Below are positions 34,049 to 42,600 of a stretch of 64,000 nucleotides of DNA, piece by piece. The notes beneath the pieces are model-generated. The model was not told the DNA's origin and made no database searches. It was given only the letters and a program-made list of their open reading frames with translations. Origin of the DNA: Corallococcus coralloides DSM 2259 (lineage in GTDB: Bacteria > Myxococcota > Myxococcia > Myxococcales > Myxococcaceae); assembly GCF_000255295.1 (NCBI RefSeq), contig NC_017030.1, positions 6,732,328 through 6,796,327 of the forward strand, in the 5' to 3' direction. How positions within the stretch are numbered: position 1 is the first letter of the stretch; every line of letters starts with the position of its first letter. The position numbers and the translations under genes are program-made.

Positions 34049-35656
34049 TCACGCGCCCTGGCGCAACGCGGCCGGCCGGATGGGCACCGACCCCGCGGGC
34101 TCCGGGGCCTGTGCCGGAGCCGTCGCCGGAGCCCCCCCGGGAGCTTCGGGGGCCCGGACGAAGTTCTGCATGCGCTGGATGCCGTTGCGATCCAACACCA
34201 GGCGGACCAGCTGCGCGGATTCGTGACGCACGCCGTCTTCCATCACCGTGAAGCGGAACACCAGGTCCACCGGGTAGCGCTTCGCGCCCCGGATGTGGCC
34301 CACGGAGAAGTCCTCCAGGTCCACGTACTCCAGCGCGAACTCCGGCTCGTCCATGTCGCGCAGGAAGCGCCCCACGTGCAGCCGGAGGATGTCCGTGACG
34401 CCCGTGAGGCCGCGCTCGGAGCGGGGCAGCAGGCGCGCGTCCAGCACGATGCGCTTCTGGTAGCGGATCACCGCTTCCGACAGCTCGCCCTGCGACACGG
34501 TGAGGAAGTCGTCCTGCAGCCGCAGCGACGACACCGCCTGCGGCACCTTCACCGCCGCGCCGTAGTCCACGCGCTCCTCGCACGTGCCAATGGCGCGCGC
34601 CGTGACGGGGTCCACCAGGTCCGTGGTGCGGTCGTACAGGTGCGTGGCGGCCACGCGGCTGAACATGCGCCGCAGCCCTTCCTTGATGCGGTCCTTCATC
34701 ATGTAGCCGACCACGGCCACCAGGAAGAAGTTGAGGCTCACCTGCGTGTAGCGGACCTGAGCCCAGAGCGCCACCGACGTGGCGAAGGCCATGGCCACGC
34801 CCGCCGCGATGGCGAAGAGCACCTCCTCCCAGCCCTGCCGCCGCTGGCGACGGCGCGAGGACAGGAAGAGCACGTTCATGCAGAACTTCTTCAGGAAGCC
34901 CAGCCGCTGCATGTACTCCTCGTTGTCCCCCGTGGGGCTCAACACGGAGCGCAGCCGGTGCTCCTTGCGGTAGGACTCCTCGCGCAGCACCGCCTCCATC
35001 AGACCCTTGCGCAGGGGCAGCCACGGCCCCGTGCGCGGCAGCGAGTCCATGTCCGCCACCGCGCGGCGGAAGAACTGCTCCACCAGCAGGCTCACGTACT
35101 CGTCCACCAGCCGCAGCGACGCGCGCGTCTTCTCCTGGAGCTTCGCCTCACCGGTGGCGCGCAACCACGCGCGGAAGCGCTCCAGCACCACGGGCACGGA
35201 GTCCCCCGCCTGCCGGACCACCGTCTCCAGGTCCACCCGCCCCGCCTCGCCCGTCCTGGCGTCACAGCGCGTCTCCACCGTGGTGGCGAACCGGCGCAGC
35301 GCGCCGCGCAGCACGCACGAGAAGAGCTTCGCCTGGTAGACGACGTCCGACTCCGGCGCCACGCCCGCGCGCTGCCACGCCTCCAGCTTCACCAGCGGCG
35401 AGCCCTCCGACGACAGGAGCTCTCCCAGCCCCATCACCGGCGTCTTGAAGCGCACGTAGTTGTGGATGTCCGCGTAGAAGTCCGCGCGAGGGTACGTCTC
35501 CGCGTCGATGTTCAGGCTCGACGGCAGGAAGAGGTAGGCCTCCACCAGGTAGCGCGTCTCGTCCGCGCCCGTGGGCTGGTACTCGAGCTTGATCTCGAAC
35601 TGCTTGCGGTCGTGGACGTCGAACCGGCTGTGGAGTGCTTCGGGGGCCTGGGACAC
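34049..35656 (-). CDS. large membrane protein of unknown function
   Basis: 535 residues from the GTG at 35656 with TGGAG four bases upstream. Residues 1-260 are soluble and start with a beta-rich part (FEIKLEYQPTGADETRYLVE). Two membrane helices follow (EEVLFAIAAGVAMAFATSVA and VSLNFFLVAVVGYMMKD) as a hairpin. The next 180 residues are soluble and beta-rich (VEYVDLEDFSVGHIRG, VDLVFRFTVM), ending in a Pro/Ala tail. Both large parts should face the cytoplasm. The Arg-rich loop SSRRRQRRQG precedes the first helix. I do not recognise the family; no catalytic motif is obvious. Confidence 0.75.
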   Translation of the reverse strand: MSQAPEALHSRFDVHDRKQFEIKLEYQPTGADETRYLVEAYLFLPSSLNIDAETYPRADFYADIHNYVRFKTPVMGLGELLSSEGSPLVKLEAWQRAGVAPESDVVYQAKLFSCVLRGALRRFATTVETRCDARTGEAGRVDLETVVRQAGDSVPVVLERFRAWLRATGEAKLQEKTRASLRLVDEYVSLLVEQFFRRAVADMDSLPRTGPWLPLRKGLMEAVLREESYRKEHRLRSVLSPTGDNEEYMQRLGFLKKFCMNVLFLSSRRRQRRQGWEEVLFAIAAGVAMAFATSVALWAQVRYTQVSLNFFLVAVVGYMMKDRIKEGLRRMFSRVAATHLYDRTTDLVDPVTARAIGTCEERVDYGAAVKVPQAVSSLRLQDDFLTVSQGELSEAVIRYQKRIVLDARLLPRSERGLTGVTDILRLHVGRFLRDMDEPEFALEYVDLEDFSVGHIRGAKRYPVDLVFRFTVMEDGVRHESAQLVRLVLDRNGIQRMQNFVRAPEAPGGAPATAPAQAPEPAGSVPIRPAALRQGA

Positions 35657-35717
35657 AAACTCCAGTCTATGTCACAGGCCTGTCACACGGGAGTCACCCT
35701 CACCGAAGGATGGAAAA

Positions 35718-35743
35718 GCGTCCGGGGTGACACACCCGGACGC
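35718..35743 (-). terminator. intrinsic terminator of the MFS gene
   Basis: A perfect 9-bp stem GCGTCCGGG/CCCGGACGC (35718-35726 with 35735-35743), followed on the minus strand by TTTTCC, starting 15 bp after the MFS stop. Confidence 0.75.
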
Positions 35744-35757
35744 ACTCCCGTGGAGCC

Positions 35758-37230
35758 TCAACCGTTGGTGCCCGTACGAGAAGAGGCCGCGCCCGGCACG
35801 GCGCCCGGGACGACGTCGCCCACCGGCAGGGGCGCCGCCTTGGGCTGGGGCTTCGCGTTCCACACGCGCGACGCCAGCACCAGGCCCACGATGGCCAGCG
35901 GCAGCATGGCCAGGGGCCACGGCTTCCAGTTGGCGGGGTCCTTCATGGCGTCGCCGGTGGGCAGGATGGCCCCGTAGACGAGCGCGTGGATGGCCGTGCC
36001 CGCGTACACCGCACCGTCGATGATGCCCACCACGATGCCCGCGTTCTTCTTGCCGCCGAAGTCCATGGTGGCCGTGCCGGACAGCATGCCGTGCACGCCG
36101 ATGACGCACAGGGACATGAACACCACGGACCAGCCGGCGCCCACCGTTCCCAGCAGGAACACCGCGCCAATGGCGCCCAGGAGCAGGCCCGCGTAGAGCA
36201 CCGCGGACACGGGCCCCCGGCGCGAGTCGAAGATGCGGTCGCTGATGACGCCCGCGAACATGCCGCCCAGGATGCCGGCGACGCACGACAGCATGCCCCA
36301 GTTGGAGGCCACGAAGCCGCCAGACTCCCCCACCGCCTTGGCGTACTTGGGGAACCACTGCATCACCGCGTTGCGCAGGAAGCCGCTGCAGAACTCCACG
36401 CCCAGGATGATGAGGATGACGCGGTTGCTCAGCAGCTTGCCGAACAGCTGCGGCACGCTGAGCGCCGGGCCCGTCTCCCCGCTGGACGCGTCCGCCGTGT
36501 CGAAGTCCGGGTGGCCCGTCTGCGACGGCGTGTCGCGGATGACGAAGAAGTCCAGCACCAGGAAGCCCGCGAGCAGCGCCGCGGGCACGAAGAACACCCA
36601 CCACACCGGCGCCGCGTCCGCGATGAAGCGGCACCAGTCGAACGCGAAGTACAGGCCCAACGAGATGAGGATGCCGAACACGCCGCCCAGCTGGCCGCGC
36701 TCGCGCACGTGGAACCACGACGCGTTCACCTTGACGATGGAGACCGCGCCGAAGCTCTGGAAGTACATGTTCACGCTGTAGAGGAACGCGAGCCACGCCA
36801 CCACGCCGCCCGGCGGGGCCCAGCCGTTCTTCAGCACCGCGTACACCAGACCGCCCATGGCGATGTTCGCCACCGCGCTGCCGCCCGCGGACAGCAGGAT
36901 GGTGAAGCGGCCGCCCAGCTTGTCCGTCAGCGGGCCGTTGAGGAGGAAGGCCGCGCCGTAGGTCAGCGTCCCCCAGAAGAAGATGGTGGCGAAGTCCGCG
37001 TTGGACGTCTGCGCGCCCATGGCGCTGGTCGCCACGTTGACGTTGTAGCGCCCCATGTAGAGGAACGCGTACGTCAGGCCCAGGGGGAACCAGTTGAAGA
37101 AGCGGCGGCGGCGGAACGCATCGGTATGCCCCAGCTCCACCTTTGGCAGCCGTGAGAGCACCAGGCCAATGGCCCCGAGCAGGATGACGATGGGGAGCAG
37201 CTGGGCCAGCCACGGGGGCAGCGACGACAT
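35758..37230 (-). CDS. MFS transporter of the organophosphate:phosphate antiporter (GlpT/UhpT) type
   Basis: 490 residues from the ATG at 37230, with 12 to 14 hydrophobic helices. MGRYNVNVA in the first helix after the basic loop RRRRFFNW resembles the Arg-containing substrate motif of GlpT and UhpT relatives. Cytoplasmic loop motifs include GPLTDKLGGR and GVISDRIFDSRRGP. The N-terminal extra helix and the loop at 230-260 are larger than in GlpT. The family exchanges sugar phosphates, glycerol-3-phosphate or phosphoglycerate for phosphate across the inner membrane. The substrate here is not determined. It lies 84 bp after the NUDIX gene and has its own terminator. Confidence 0.83.
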   Translation of the reverse strand: MSSLPPWLAQLLPIVILLGAIGLVLSRLPKVELGHTDAFRRRRFFNWFPLGLTYAFLYMGRYNVNVATSAMGAQTSNADFATIFFWGTLTYGAAFLLNGPLTDKLGGRFTILLSAGGSAVANIAMGGLVYAVLKNGWAPPGGVVAWLAFLYSVNMYFQSFGAVSIVKVNASWFHVRERGQLGGVFGILISLGLYFAFDWCRFIADAAPVWWVFFVPAALLAGFLVLDFFVIRDTPSQTGHPDFDTADASSGETGPALSVPQLFGKLLSNRVILIILGVEFCSGFLRNAVMQWFPKYAKAVGESGGFVASNWGMLSCVAGILGGMFAGVISDRIFDSRRGPVSAVLYAGLLLGAIGAVFLLGTVGAGWSVVFMSLCVIGVHGMLSGTATMDFGGKKNAGIVVGIIDGAVYAGTAIHALVYGAILPTGDAMKDPANWKPWPLAMLPLAIVGLVLASRVWNAKPQPKAAPLPVGDVVPGAVPGAASSRTGTNG

Positions 37231-37314
37231 GCGACGAACCTCGCCTGCTAAAGGAAGCGGAACGGGGCAGCACCCTACCCCGTCCGTCCTCGGCCCGGAA
37301 ACAGCAAGCGGCTT

Positions 37315-37995
37315 TCAGGAAAGCCGGGCGAGCAGCCGCGTGAGGGAGACCTCCGTCTTCGCGTCCGCGATGTCACCGCGACGGCACGCGTCCAGCACCG
37401 CGGAGAGCGGCCGCCACTGCAGGTGGATGCCCTCCTCCAGGGGAGAGCCGTCTCCCTCCACCTCGCCCTGCGCCACGCCGGTGACGTCCACCGCGGCCGG
37501 GAAGACCTTCTCCGACAGGATGCCCGGCGCGAGGAAGAACGCGCCGCCGAGCAGCTGGATGTCCTCCGGCCGCACCGTGTAGCCCGCCTCCTCCTTCACC
37601 TCCTCCGCCGCGCGGCGGCGAAGCCCCTCCTCGCCCTTGTCCGCGGGCTCCAGCAGGCCCGCGACGATTTCCTCCACGCGCAGATGGCTCACCGTGTCAG
37701 GCACGGTCATGGACGCGGTCTGCTCGCGGCGGAAGTACGCCGCGGGGCGCAGGTTCATGCGAGTCAGGACTTCCACGTTTCCATCCGACGCGCGGCGGTA
37801 GATGAGCACCGACACCGCGTCCAGCCGGGGCCGGTCCACCACATCCACCCGGTACACCGGAGACGACGAGCCATCCGCGCGCCGGTTGCGGCAGCGCAGC
37901 CGACGCACCCGGAGGAAACCTTCGTCACAACGCGCCGTGGCGGAGAAATCCTCGATGATCTCGATGTCAGTTACATTGGAACTGCTGGGACGCAT
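37315..37995 (-). CDS. NUDIX hydrolase (ADP-ribose/nucleotide-sugar pyrophosphatase-like)
   Basis: 226 residues from the ATG at 37995 with AGGAG 11 bases upstream; a GTG at 38037 lacks a ribosome site. The NUDIX box reads GEEGLRRRAAEEVKEEAGY, with the acidic EExxEE core that binds Mg2+. The usual Arg before it is replaced by Glu, a variant I associate with ADP-sugar/UDP-sugar pyrophosphatases such as NUDT14. GLLEPADKG upstream fits the ADP-ribose pyrophosphatase group. The family splits a nucleoside diphosphate linked to X. Substrate remains open. Confidence 0.85.
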   Translation of the reverse strand: MRPSSSNVTDIEIIEDFSATARCDEGFLRVRRLRCRNRRADGSSSPVYRVDVVDRPRLDAVSVLIYRRASDGNVEVLTRMNLRPAAYFRREQTASMTVPDTVSHLRVEEIVAGLLEPADKGEEGLRRRAAEEVKEEAGYTVRPEDIQLLGGAFFLAPGILSEKVFPAAVDVTGVAQGEVEGDGSPLEEGIHLQWRPLSAVLDACRRGDIADAKTEVSLTRLLARLS

Positions 37996-38125
37996 GTCTG
38001 CCTGCTCTCCTGGTGTCCTGGTAGGTGGAGGTGCCACGGTGGCGTTGCTTGCCCGTGCACCCTTGATCCCGTAGGTTGCGCCGTCCTCAAGTCGTCACTC
38101 CCTACGAATCACGGATCCGCCACGA

Positions 38126-40522
38126 ATGTGTCGCGCACTGCTCGGCCTCTTCTGCGCCTGCGCCCTGGCCCTCGCCTCGTGCATGCCGGTGCTGGAAGGC
38201 CAGGATTACCACCTTGAAGGTCAGGAGGTGCGGCTTACCCTCCTCCATACCTCTGACATCCACTCGCGGCTCGTCCCGTACGACTTCACGCCGCTGAAGA
38301 CGGACCAGGACCTGGAGCTCATCCCGGAGGCCGGTCCCTTTGGCGGTGCCACGCGCATCGCCTCCATCCTCAAGCGCGAGCGCGCCAAGGGCGACCGCGT
38401 CCTGCACCTGGACTCCGGTGACTGCTTCCAGGGCGCGCCCATCTTCAACGTGAACACGGGCGAGGCGGAGTTCCGCTTCCTCTCCGAGTCCCGTCTGGAC
38501 GCCGCCGTGGTGGGCAACCACGAGTTCGACGCGGGCGCCCTCAACTTCGTCCAGAAGGCGCGCAACTTCGCCAACTTCCCGCTGCTGGCCGCCAACTACT
38601 ACTGGGACGACCCGAAGACGACCGGCACCAACGGCGCCTCCATGGTGACCAACCCCTACACCATCCGGACGGTGAAGGGCCTGCGGGTGGGCGTCATCGG
38701 CATGGCGAACATCTCCTCGCTCAACTCCATCGTGGAGGGCGGCAACAGCCTGCAGGTGACGCCGCTGGAGCAGAACGAGGTCGCGCGCTCCTACGTGGAG
38801 CTGCTGCGCCCGGTGACGGACCTGATTGTCATCGTCAGCCACCTGGGCCTCACCGAGGATCAGGATCTCATCCAGGGCTACGAGGCCTATTATGAGTACG
38901 GCCGCGCGAAGCCCTACATCAACCGCGCCCACGACGCGTGGAAGGTGCTGGAGTGGTTCGGGCCGGAAGGCAACGACAAGTCGGTGGTGCGCGTGCACAT
39001 CGCGGGCGTCAGCGGCATGGACGTGATCATGGGCGGCCACCTGCACGTGGTGCTCAACCCGCCGCAGCTGGTGACGGACCCCGCCGGCCGCAAGGTCGTG
39101 CTGTCGCACTCGGGCGCGTTCGCCAAGTACGTGGGCCGCCTGGAGCTGGTCGTGAAGATGCCGAACCAGCAGGGTGAGGGCGAGGGCGCCGAGGTCATCA
39201 GCCAGGACTACCACGCGTTCCCGGTGGACGGCCTCTGGTGCAACGAGGCGATGCGCAAGTACCGCTTCGACGACAACATCTTCTGGGACCCGGGCGAGTT
39301 CATCAGCGCGCCGGGCGTGCGCGAGGCCATCGCGGAGTGCGGCCGTCAGGAGGACGCGCAGACGACGGACCTGCTCATCCCGTACCTCCTGGGCATGGAC
39401 GTGAAGCTGCAGCTCACCTCCATCTTCTCCTATGCTCCCCTCGACGTGCAGCGGCGCAACAACTCCAACGGCGGTGACAGCCCTCTGGGCAACATCGCCG
39501 CGGACTCCATGCGCAAGCGCAACCGCGTGGAGGCGGAGATGGCGCTCACCAACTCCCTGGGCATCCGCGACAACCTCTACGCGGGCGTGGTGACGCAGGA
39601 GGCGATGTTCAACGTGTTCCCCTTCGAGAACACCATCAACATCATGTACCTGTCCGGCGTGGAGATGCAGGAGATGTTCGACTTCGTCACCGAGCGCTCC
39701 GCCGAGCGCGGGTGCGTGAGCCAGGCGCAGATCTCCGGCGCCCGCTTCACCATGGACTGCGCCCAGGTGCAGCTCAACGACCTGCGCATCGCGTGCACGC
39801 CGGCCACGGTGGCCACGGACTGCCCCCAGGAGAACCGCGAGGGCCACGCGCCCTGGACCTGCCTGGAGGACACCGCGGGTTCGCGCTGCTGGGCGCACCC
39901 GGGCGTCGACATCGAGATCAACGGCAAGCCGCTGGACACCAACGGCACCTACAAGGTCGCGGTGAACGACTACATCGCCAAGGGCGGCTCCGGCTTCACG
40001 GTGCTCAAGCGCAACACCACGCGCATCGAGACGGGCATCAGCCTGCGCGACTCGCTCATCGGCTACATGCAGGGCTTCTGCAACTGCGACGACCTGCTCA
40101 ACGGCCGCGAGACGTCCAGCAACGGCACGCGCTGCGGCTCGCTGGTCGACGGCCAGTGGACGGTGGACGAGAAGACGCTCAACTCCTGCAAGGTGTCCAA
40201 GGCCTTCGAGGAAGGGCTCGACAAGACCGTGGGCAGCTGCTCGTGCCGGGACCTGCTCAAGGTGACCGACGACGCCAAGGAGCAGCCCGCGGCCATGGCC
40301 CGGTGCGGTCTGCCGGACATGACGAAGCAGGCGGCCGTGGAGCAGTGCGCGCTGCCCCAGGGCCCCTACACCGGCCGCTGCACCTGCCGGGACCTGCTGA
40401 CGGGGAACAACCCCACCTGCGGCAACGTGACGAGCCAGCTGCGTACGTTCTGTGAGAAGCCCACAGCCATGCCCGTCGCGAGCGCCATCGAGGATGGCCG
40501 CATCGGGCGGAGGGTGAAGTGA
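38126..40522 (+). CDS. UshA-like 5'-nucleotidase/metallophosphoesterase lipoprotein with C-terminal Cys repeats
   Basis: 798 residues from the ATG at 38126. A lipoprotein signal ends LALASC (lipobox Cys19). The calcineurin-like metallophosphoesterase core is complete: HTSDIHSRL, DSGDCFQG, VGNHEFDAG, VIVSHLG and GGHLHV. The 5'-nucleotidase C-terminal domain follows (GGDSPLGNIAADSMRKRN, NVFPFENTINIMYLSG, AVNDYIAKGGSGF). The last 150 residues are new: three CxCxDLL motifs begin at Cys652, Cys705 and Cys752 in a Cys-rich tail. The enzyme should hydrolyse extracellular nucleotides or sugar phosphates at the cell surface or periplasm. The stop overlaps the next start by one base, so it forms an operon with the next lipoprotein and probably with the barrel gene. 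Confidence 0.88.
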   Translation: MCRALLGLFCACALALASCMPVLEGQDYHLEGQEVRLTLLHTSDIHSRLVPYDFTPLKTDQDLELIPEAGPFGGATRIASILKRERAKGDRVLHLDSGDCFQGAPIFNVNTGEAEFRFLSESRLDAAVVGNHEFDAGALNFVQKARNFANFPLLAANYYWDDPKTTGTNGASMVTNPYTIRTVKGLRVGVIGMANISSLNSIVEGGNSLQVTPLEQNEVARSYVELLRPVTDLIVIVSHLGLTEDQDLIQGYEAYYEYGRAKPYINRAHDAWKVLEWFGPEGNDKSVVRVHIAGVSGMDVIMGGHLHVVLNPPQLVTDPAGRKVVLSHSGAFAKYVGRLELVVKMPNQQGEGEGAEVISQDYHAFPVDGLWCNEAMRKYRFDDNIFWDPGEFISAPGVREAIAECGRQEDAQTTDLLIPYLLGMDVKLQLTSIFSYAPLDVQRRNNSNGGDSPLGNIAADSMRKRNRVEAEMALTNSLGIRDNLYAGVVTQEAMFNVFPFENTINIMYLSGVEMQEMFDFVTERSAERGCVSQAQISGARFTMDCAQVQLNDLRIACTPATVATDCPQENREGHAPWTCLEDTAGSRCWAHPGVDIEINGKPLDTNGTYKVAVNDYIAKGGSGFTVLKRNTTRIETGISLRDSLIGYMQGFCNCDDLLNGRETSSNGTRCGSLVDGQWTVDEKTLNSCKVSKAFEEGLDKTVGSCSCRDLLKVTDDAKEQPAAMARCGLPDMTKQAAVEQCALPQGPYTGRCTCRDLLTGNNPTCGNVTSQLRTFCEKPTAMPVASAIEDGRIGRRVK

Positions 40523-42504
40523 TGAAGCGACTCTTCCTGCTGTCCACGCTGGCCCTGGCGGCCGGCTGCTACACGAAGGAGTCCGAGGCTCCCACCGGAC
40601 TCACCTCCTTCCGCGTGGAGGTGACGAGCATCACCACCGGGGGGACCGCCGCGACGCTGCTGCCGGTGGTGAACGCCTGCGCCGCGAAGTACGGCAACGA
40701 CCAGGCCGCGGTGCCGCTCGAGGTGCGTGGCACCACGGACTGCCCCTACACCCTGCCCCGCTCGGACGTGGACATCGGTCTGTCCATCACCGCGCTGGAC
40801 GGCACCGGTGGGGAGATGACGTCCTTCAACGGGCCGGTGTCCTTCCGGGTCATCCCGGGCGACCTCACCGGTGAGTACGGCCAGCGCTGGACGCAGCTCA
40901 CCAACGGCAAGGGCACCGGCAGCGTCCGCGTGGCCCACCTGTACGGCGAGACGCACGTCTGGGTGCAGGACCAGGACCTGGAGCTGGTCTACGCGGACGG
41001 CGGCGTCGTGGGCGACCTGTCCCAGCTGCCCCAGGAGCCGGCCACGCGCACGCTCGCGACCGGCCTGTCCCAGGGCATCCGCTTCGAGGAGCCCGCCCTC
41101 TCCACCATCAACCTGCCCGAGGGCGGCTCGGAGACGAGCGTCTTCGTCAAGCAGTTCATGCGCGTGGGCCGCAATCCGGAGTCCGGCGAGCCGCTGACGC
41201 AGAACTGCGACCCGTCCGACCCCAACAACGGCAAGCAGATGATGCTGCTGGTGACGGGCACGGACTCCAGCGGCTTCTACGTCACGGACATGACGGCCTG
41301 CCGCGTGGCGGAGAAGAGCGTCGCGGGCGCGAACATCCAGACCGCGGAGCCGGACGGCTTCAACCCGGGCCGCTTCAACAGCATCTACATCTACAACTAC
41401 TCCTTCCCGGAGGGGCTGGACTCGGGCGACCTGCTCTGGACGCTGTCCGGCACGGTGGCGGAGTTCACCAACACCACGCAGATGAGCTTCCCCGCGTGGA
41501 CGCTGCGGGAGAACGTGCGCCTCTTGCCGCAGGACCAGTGGAACAAGTACCTGGACCAGGTGCCGCCCGTGGAGGTCAACGGCCGGCTGTGCGGCTACAG
41601 CGGCTCGCCGTACCTGGACGACATCCTGTGCGGCTACAGCTACAAGAACTACAAGATGGAGAGCCTGGAGTCCTCGCTGGTGAAGCTGCGCCGGGTGAAG
41701 TTCCCCAAGGTGTTCCGCAACTGCGACGCCAACGGCAACAACGACATGCCCATGTTCTGCCCGTCGGGCAGCGGCGCGGCGCGCACCTGGCAGAACTGCT
41801 TCGAGGAGCCGCCGGACGATCCGGACCTTCCGGAGCGCCAGTGCGTCATCGACTGCACGCTGGGCATCGGCGAGTACGCCGGCACCATCTGCGCGGAGAA
41901 GACGACGTACACGAGCTTCGGTCAGTTCGTGGTGGAGATGAACGCCACCGGCCCGGCTTCCATGGGCATGGACGAGTCCGTCCCCAACCGCATCATGAAC
42001 GTCAACGTGGGCACCACGGCCGTGCGGCCGGACAAGACGCTGCCCCAGGGCTACCGGATGAACATCATCTGCACCCAGCCGGTGCACGCGCGCTTCGGCC
42101 CGGTGAGCGTGACGGCGGACCAGACGGACACGCTCATCCCGGCGAACACCCGCTACGAGTACACCCTGAAGGGCTCCGAGGTGACGGTCGCGCTGGTGCG
42201 CGACGCCGCCGCCACGGCCAACGCCGCGTGCAAGGTCGCGCCGGACACGCGCTCGCGCATCAGCCTGCAGATCAAGGACGCGGTTCCGGACCTGAACCCG
42301 GACTGCAACGAGAACGACGCCGACGCGGCGAAGGCGCTCCAGTGCAAGCAGCTGCGGGCGGCCACCTTCGACGTCGTGGGTCACCTGAAGCACGTGGGTC
42401 CGGCGCGTCCGCGCTGGAACGTCCTGCCGAGAGATCAGGACGACATGTGCTGCTACCCCGGGCCCGGGATGGAGTGCCCGAAGCCCATCAAGCCGTGCCC
42501 GTAG
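40522..42504 (+). CDS. large Cys-containing lipoprotein of unknown function
   Basis: 660 residues from the ATG at 40522, which shares one base with the upstream TGA and has GGAGG eight bases upstream (40509-40513). The lipobox is LALAAGC. The body is beta-rich with Ig-like phrases (FRVEVTSITTGG, VSFRVIPGD, GKGTGSVRVAHL) and many paired cysteines (CGYSGSPYLDDILCGYSY, NCDANGNNDMPMFC). It ends in a Cys/Pro-rich tail. No catalytic motif is visible. Coupling with a nucleotidase-like lipoprotein and an outer-membrane barrel suggests a surface complex in which this is the structural or binding part; that is inference. Confidence 0.75.
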   Translation: MKRLFLLSTLALAAGCYTKESEAPTGLTSFRVEVTSITTGGTAATLLPVVNACAAKYGNDQAAVPLEVRGTTDCPYTLPRSDVDIGLSITALDGTGGEMTSFNGPVSFRVIPGDLTGEYGQRWTQLTNGKGTGSVRVAHLYGETHVWVQDQDLELVYADGGVVGDLSQLPQEPATRTLATGLSQGIRFEEPALSTINLPEGGSETSVFVKQFMRVGRNPESGEPLTQNCDPSDPNNGKQMMLLVTGTDSSGFYVTDMTACRVAEKSVAGANIQTAEPDGFNPGRFNSIYIYNYSFPEGLDSGDLLWTLSGTVAEFTNTTQMSFPAWTLRENVRLLPQDQWNKYLDQVPPVEVNGRLCGYSGSPYLDDILCGYSYKNYKMESLESSLVKLRRVKFPKVFRNCDANGNNDMPMFCPSGSGAARTWQNCFEEPPDDPDLPERQCVIDCTLGIGEYAGTICAEKTTYTSFGQFVVEMNATGPASMGMDESVPNRIMNVNVGTTAVRPDKTLPQGYRMNIICTQPVHARFGPVSVTADQTDTLIPANTRYEYTLKGSEVTVALVRDAAATANAACKVAPDTRSRISLQIKDAVPDLNPDCNENDADAAKALQCKQLRAATFDVVGHLKHVGPARPRWNVLPRDQDDMCCYPGPGMECPKPIKPCP

Positions 42505-42534
42505 TCGCCATTCACCTTTGAGCAGTCGCATTGA

Positions 42535-42587
42535 GCGCCCCGGCTGAACGCCGGGGCGCAGGGAGGAGCGGTCTCCCCCGGACCGCT
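42535..42587 (+). promoter_or_regulatory. two tandem hairpins in the intergenic leader before the barrel gene
   Basis: Hairpin 1 has a perfect 10-bp stem (42535-42544 with 42550-42559, loop TGAAC). Hairpin 2 has a perfect 7-bp stem (42567-42573 with 42581-42587). The ribosome site GGAGGG (42592-42597) starts 5 bp later. They could attenuate transcription, protect an mRNA end or affect translation of the barrel gene. Confidence 0.6.
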
Positions 42588-42600
42588 TCCTGGAGGGACA

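Noticed and set aside
38005-38060. Sigma-54-like TGCCACG ... TTGC before the nucleotidase gene
   Set aside because: The two blocks are separated by six instead of four bases, so the GG/GC spacing fails.
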